Source: Acetobacteraceae bacterium (lineage in GTDB: Bacteria; Pseudomonadota; Alphaproteobacteria; Acetobacterales; Acetobacteraceae). Taken from it: 52,286 nt of DNA. The first letter of the stretch is position 1, and every line of letters begins with the position of its first letter. Under the pieces are notes generated by a model. The model was not told the DNA's origin. It did no database searches and saw nothing but the letters and a program-made list of their open reading frames with translations. This document shows positions 50,821 to 52,286 of this stretch, in pieces. The translations under genes and the position numbers were made by a program. The stretch covers positions 1-52,286 of the forward strand of contig CANBNK010000023.1 in NCBI GenBank assembly GCA_947371015.1, given 5' to 3'.

Positions 50821-51231
50821 TCAGCAGCAGCCCTTCCTGGCCTTGTCGGCGGCGGCGAAGGCGCGGCCGGTGTCCTGCAAGGCCGCGGTGGCTTCCATCC
50901 AGGCGTCGAGCGCCACGCGGAAGGCGGCGCGGCCTGGGTCGGTCAGCGCATAGACCCGGCGCTGGCGGCCCTGCACCACCTCCTCGGCGACAGTGACGAA
51001 GCCGCCGGTCTCGAACTCCCGCAACACCGGGTAGATCGTGCCCTCCGTGGGTGAGCAGCACCCGCCCGTGGTGCGCTCGACAGCCTTGGCCACGTCGTAG
51101 CCATGCATGGGGCCGTCATGCAGGACACGCAGGATGAAAAACTTGGACAGCCCCATCTTGATGGTGCCAGCCCAATAGGTGCGGGAGGCGTAGTCAACGC
51201 GGGGGCTGGGGAGTTCGGCGAGCGGTTTCAC
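50821..51231 (-). CDS. PadR family transcriptional regulator with cysteine pairs
   Basis: 136-residue PadR-type winged-helix protein: LSKFFILRVLHDGPMHGYDVAKAVE, then PTEGTIYPVLREFETGGFV and the C-terminal dimerisation helix (residues 95-130). Two Cys pairs stand out: Cys58/Cys59 (TTGGCCSPTEG) in the recognition region and Cys135/Cys136 at the very end. Such pairs fit a thiol-binding metalloid sensor. The GTG at 51231 is preferred since the sequence before MGLSK looks family-conserved. It heads the islet and likely represses itself and the flavoprotein-MFS pair. It is an unusual regulator for an ars cluster. Confidence 0.82.
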   Translation of the reverse strand: MKPLAELPSPRVDYASRTYWAGTIKMGLSKFFILRVLHDGPMHGYDVAKAVERTTGGCCSPTEGTIYPVLREFETGGFVTVAEEVVQGRQRRVYALTDPGRAAFRVALDAWMEATAALQDTGRAFAAADKARKGCC

Positions 51232-51243
51232 CTGCCCTGTCTA

Positions 51244-51270
51244 TACCTTGATGATCGATGCATCAAGGTA
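51244..51270. promoter_or_regulatory. Inverted repeat operator upstream of padR
   Basis: Perfect ten-base arms TACCTTGATG and CATCAAGGTA separated by seven bases (ATCGATG). It lies 12-39 bases before the padR start, where a repressor would block the promoter, and contains the string CCTTGATGCATC on the minus strand, also present at the palindrome 50768-50779. Confidence 0.6.
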
Positions 51271-51723
51271 CCACTGGACTTCAGCAAGTGAACCTGCAGC
51301 TGGCCGGTTCCGACGCGACGGACGTGGCGTGGCGTGGCGTTCGAACTGGGTCAGCAGATCAGCTTGATCCTGTCCATCCTGGTAGCGCCGGGTCCGGATG
51401 CAGACCCCGTGAGCACTGGACGCGACTGCCTCACGCCACCAACGAAGCAGCGGGTCCACGTCACGAATTCATGATGAATCGATGGCCAGCGGCGCTGGGC
51501 AGTTGTGCCACGGCATGTGCCACAGCCGGCCTCGCGGGCAAAAAGAAGGCCGCTAACCCATTGGGATAGCGGCCCGAGTCATACAGGGAGGCTTCACGTC
51601 TGGGAGACGCAGGGTCCGAGGACCCCGTCCCGGGCGAACCCGGAACGCCCAAACTTTACCTCGCGTTCACCCATGCAGGTTTGGTGAAACTGGTGCGCAG
51701 GCATGCGTTTACTGCATGCGACG
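51271..51723. other. Intergenic stretch between padR and the right-edge gene
   Basis: 453 bases with no gene I can support. Short frames on both strands (for example 51241-51459 on the minus strand) have no recognisable content and may be eroded remains of a coding sequence. The only clear structure is the hairpin repeat at 51535-51598. Confidence 0.55.
51535..51598 (+). repeat. 62-bp hairpin repeat, right of the ars islet
   Basis: Second copy of the repeat at 43321-43382, same orientation. Arms GGCCGCTA (51548-51555) and TAGCGGCC (51567-51574) with inner CCC/GGG around ATT, then CGAGTCATACAGGGAGGCTTC. The two copies bracket the whole arsenic islet. Confidence 0.7.
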
Positions 51724-52286
51724 TTATCCGATGAGGATCTGCTGCCCCAATTCCAGCCCGCTGACCCCGGGCAGATAGACCAGTTCATGCAGCACCGCCC
51801 CTGGCGCCACATCCCCAAACGCCACCAGCGTCGAGACGCGCGCGGCAGGCGTGCCCGAGTTCTCTGCCACTTCCAAGATCCACACCAAAGCGGGATCAGC
51901 GCCGTCCAGCACCAGAAGGTCCGTCGCCACATCGAAGCCCTTGAGCATCAGGCCGCCTTCCTGGCCGGGCGCGAAGTGCACCACATCCGCGCCGCCGCCC
52001 AAGGTGATGACCGTGCCGTCACCATTCACCTCCGGCGCAAAGGCCCGCGGCGCGGCGAAGGGCACCGAGGTCAGCGCCAGCCCGTTGCCGCTGACCTGCG
52101 GCGCCGCTGCCAGTTCCAGTTGTGCCGAGACGAAACTGAACGGCGCCGCCACGTGCAGGGCCAGGCGCGGCAGCGTCTCGCCCGGGGCCACCGCCAGCGC
52201 GGCATGGCCCACCGCCTGAACCTGCTCGCCATTCACCCGGGTCAGCGTCACCGGCACGGCGTCGCCGGCGTGCAGCCCGGCATAGA
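51724..52286 (-). CDS. C-terminal end of an unidentified protein (start beyond window)
   Basis: The leftward frame is open to the window edge and ends at TAA (51724-51726), giving the last 186 or so residues of a larger protein. It is Val/Ala/Gly-rich with predicted beta strands (DGTVITLGGGADVVHFAPGQ, LHVAAPFSFVSAQLELA) and ends LPGVSGLELGQQILIG. The glycine-aspartate rhythm recalls secreted repeat proteins, but no calcium-binding GGxGxDxxx nonapeptides or other signatures are complete. I do not recognise the family; surface or secreted location is only a guess. Confidence 0.6.
   Translation of the reverse strand, partial: YAGLHAGDAVPVTLTRVNGEQVQAVGHAALAVAPGETLPRLALHVAAPFSFVSAQLELAAAPQVSGNGLALTSVPFAAPRAFAPEVNGDGTVITLGGGADVVHFAPGQEGGLMLKGFDVATDLLVLDGADPALVWILEVAENSGTPAARVSTLVAFGDVAPGAVLHELVYLPGVSGLELGQQILIG

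Noticed and set aside
43297-51652. Similar peptides EASL-DSGRY---G-AAFF from minus-strand frames at 43297-43542 and 51461-51652.
   Set aside because: The similarity comes from the shared hairpin repeat, not from a gene.
1-52286. Search by eye for tRNA, rRNA and riboswitch signatures.
   Set aside because: No T-loop GTTCGAATCC-type strings with matching stems and no conserved riboswitch cores were found outside genes.

Overview
The window is high-GC DNA (about 70 %) from an alphaproteobacterium, most likely an Acetobacteraceae member of the Roseomonas type. The pointers are the cell-cycle regulator TrcR (DUF1013), a DUF1192 protein, COQ9, an S21 with a basic tail, several solitary tripartite-tricarboxylate (Bug/TctC-type) binding proteins and a full LivHMGF transporter. 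No rRNA, tRNA, integrase, phage or CRISPR locus was seen.

Region by region. 1-4.5 kb: the N-terminal part of a TPR-glycosyltransferase fusion, a UDP-glucuronate 4-epimerase, an internally deleted UDP-GlcNAc 2-epimerase remnant and a LysR regulator (surface polysaccharide). 4.5-6.2 kb: two leftward oxidative/flavin enzymes. 6.4-14.6 kb: one rightward block with a branched-chain-type ABC importer (livHMGF plus binding protein), an SDR, a VOC protein, an alpha/beta hydrolase and a class III aminotransferase; it looks like uptake plus first catabolic steps for one unknown small molecule. 14.7-24.3 kb: CoA chemistry (two class III CoA-transferases, a crotonase, a MaoC protein) mixed with three Bug binding proteins, an HD-domain protein and a nitroreductase. 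24.3-34 kb: housekeeping genes (phosphatase, rpsU, def, COQ9, two OmpA-family porins, a ydcH-purE-purK operon, trcR, DUF1192). 34.1-40.7 kb: a tightly coupled six-gene leftward operon (acyl-CoA dehydrogenase, MmgE/PrpD, acyl-CoA dehydrogenase, SucC-like, SucD-like, Bug binding protein), probably for a dicarboxylic acid activated to its CoA ester. 40.9-43.3 kb: hsp20 with a ROSE-like leader, rpmE, two small lipoproteins and a pyridoxal kinase.

43.6-51.3 kb is an arsenic-resistance islet, all leftward: a PadR regulator with cysteine pairs, a flavoprotein with a cysteine-pair tail, an MFS transporter, Acr3, an ArsR-ArsC fusion, a GAPDH and ArsJ. Arsenate can leave as 1-arseno-3-phosphoglycerate (GAPDH/ArsJ) or be reduced by ArsC and expelled by Acr3. 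The PadR-flavoprotein-MFS module looks like a separately regulated branch, with TTGATGCATC-type palindromes in front of both padR and the flavoprotein gene. A TA-flanked 122-bp inverted-repeat element sits between acr3 and arsRC, and related hairpin repeats lie on both sides of the islet. The right edge holds the C-terminal end of an unidentified protein.

Intergenic structure is rich: a 40-bp hairpin family beginning CTGATCG at several sites, three tandem terminators, and a 50-bp tandem repeat.
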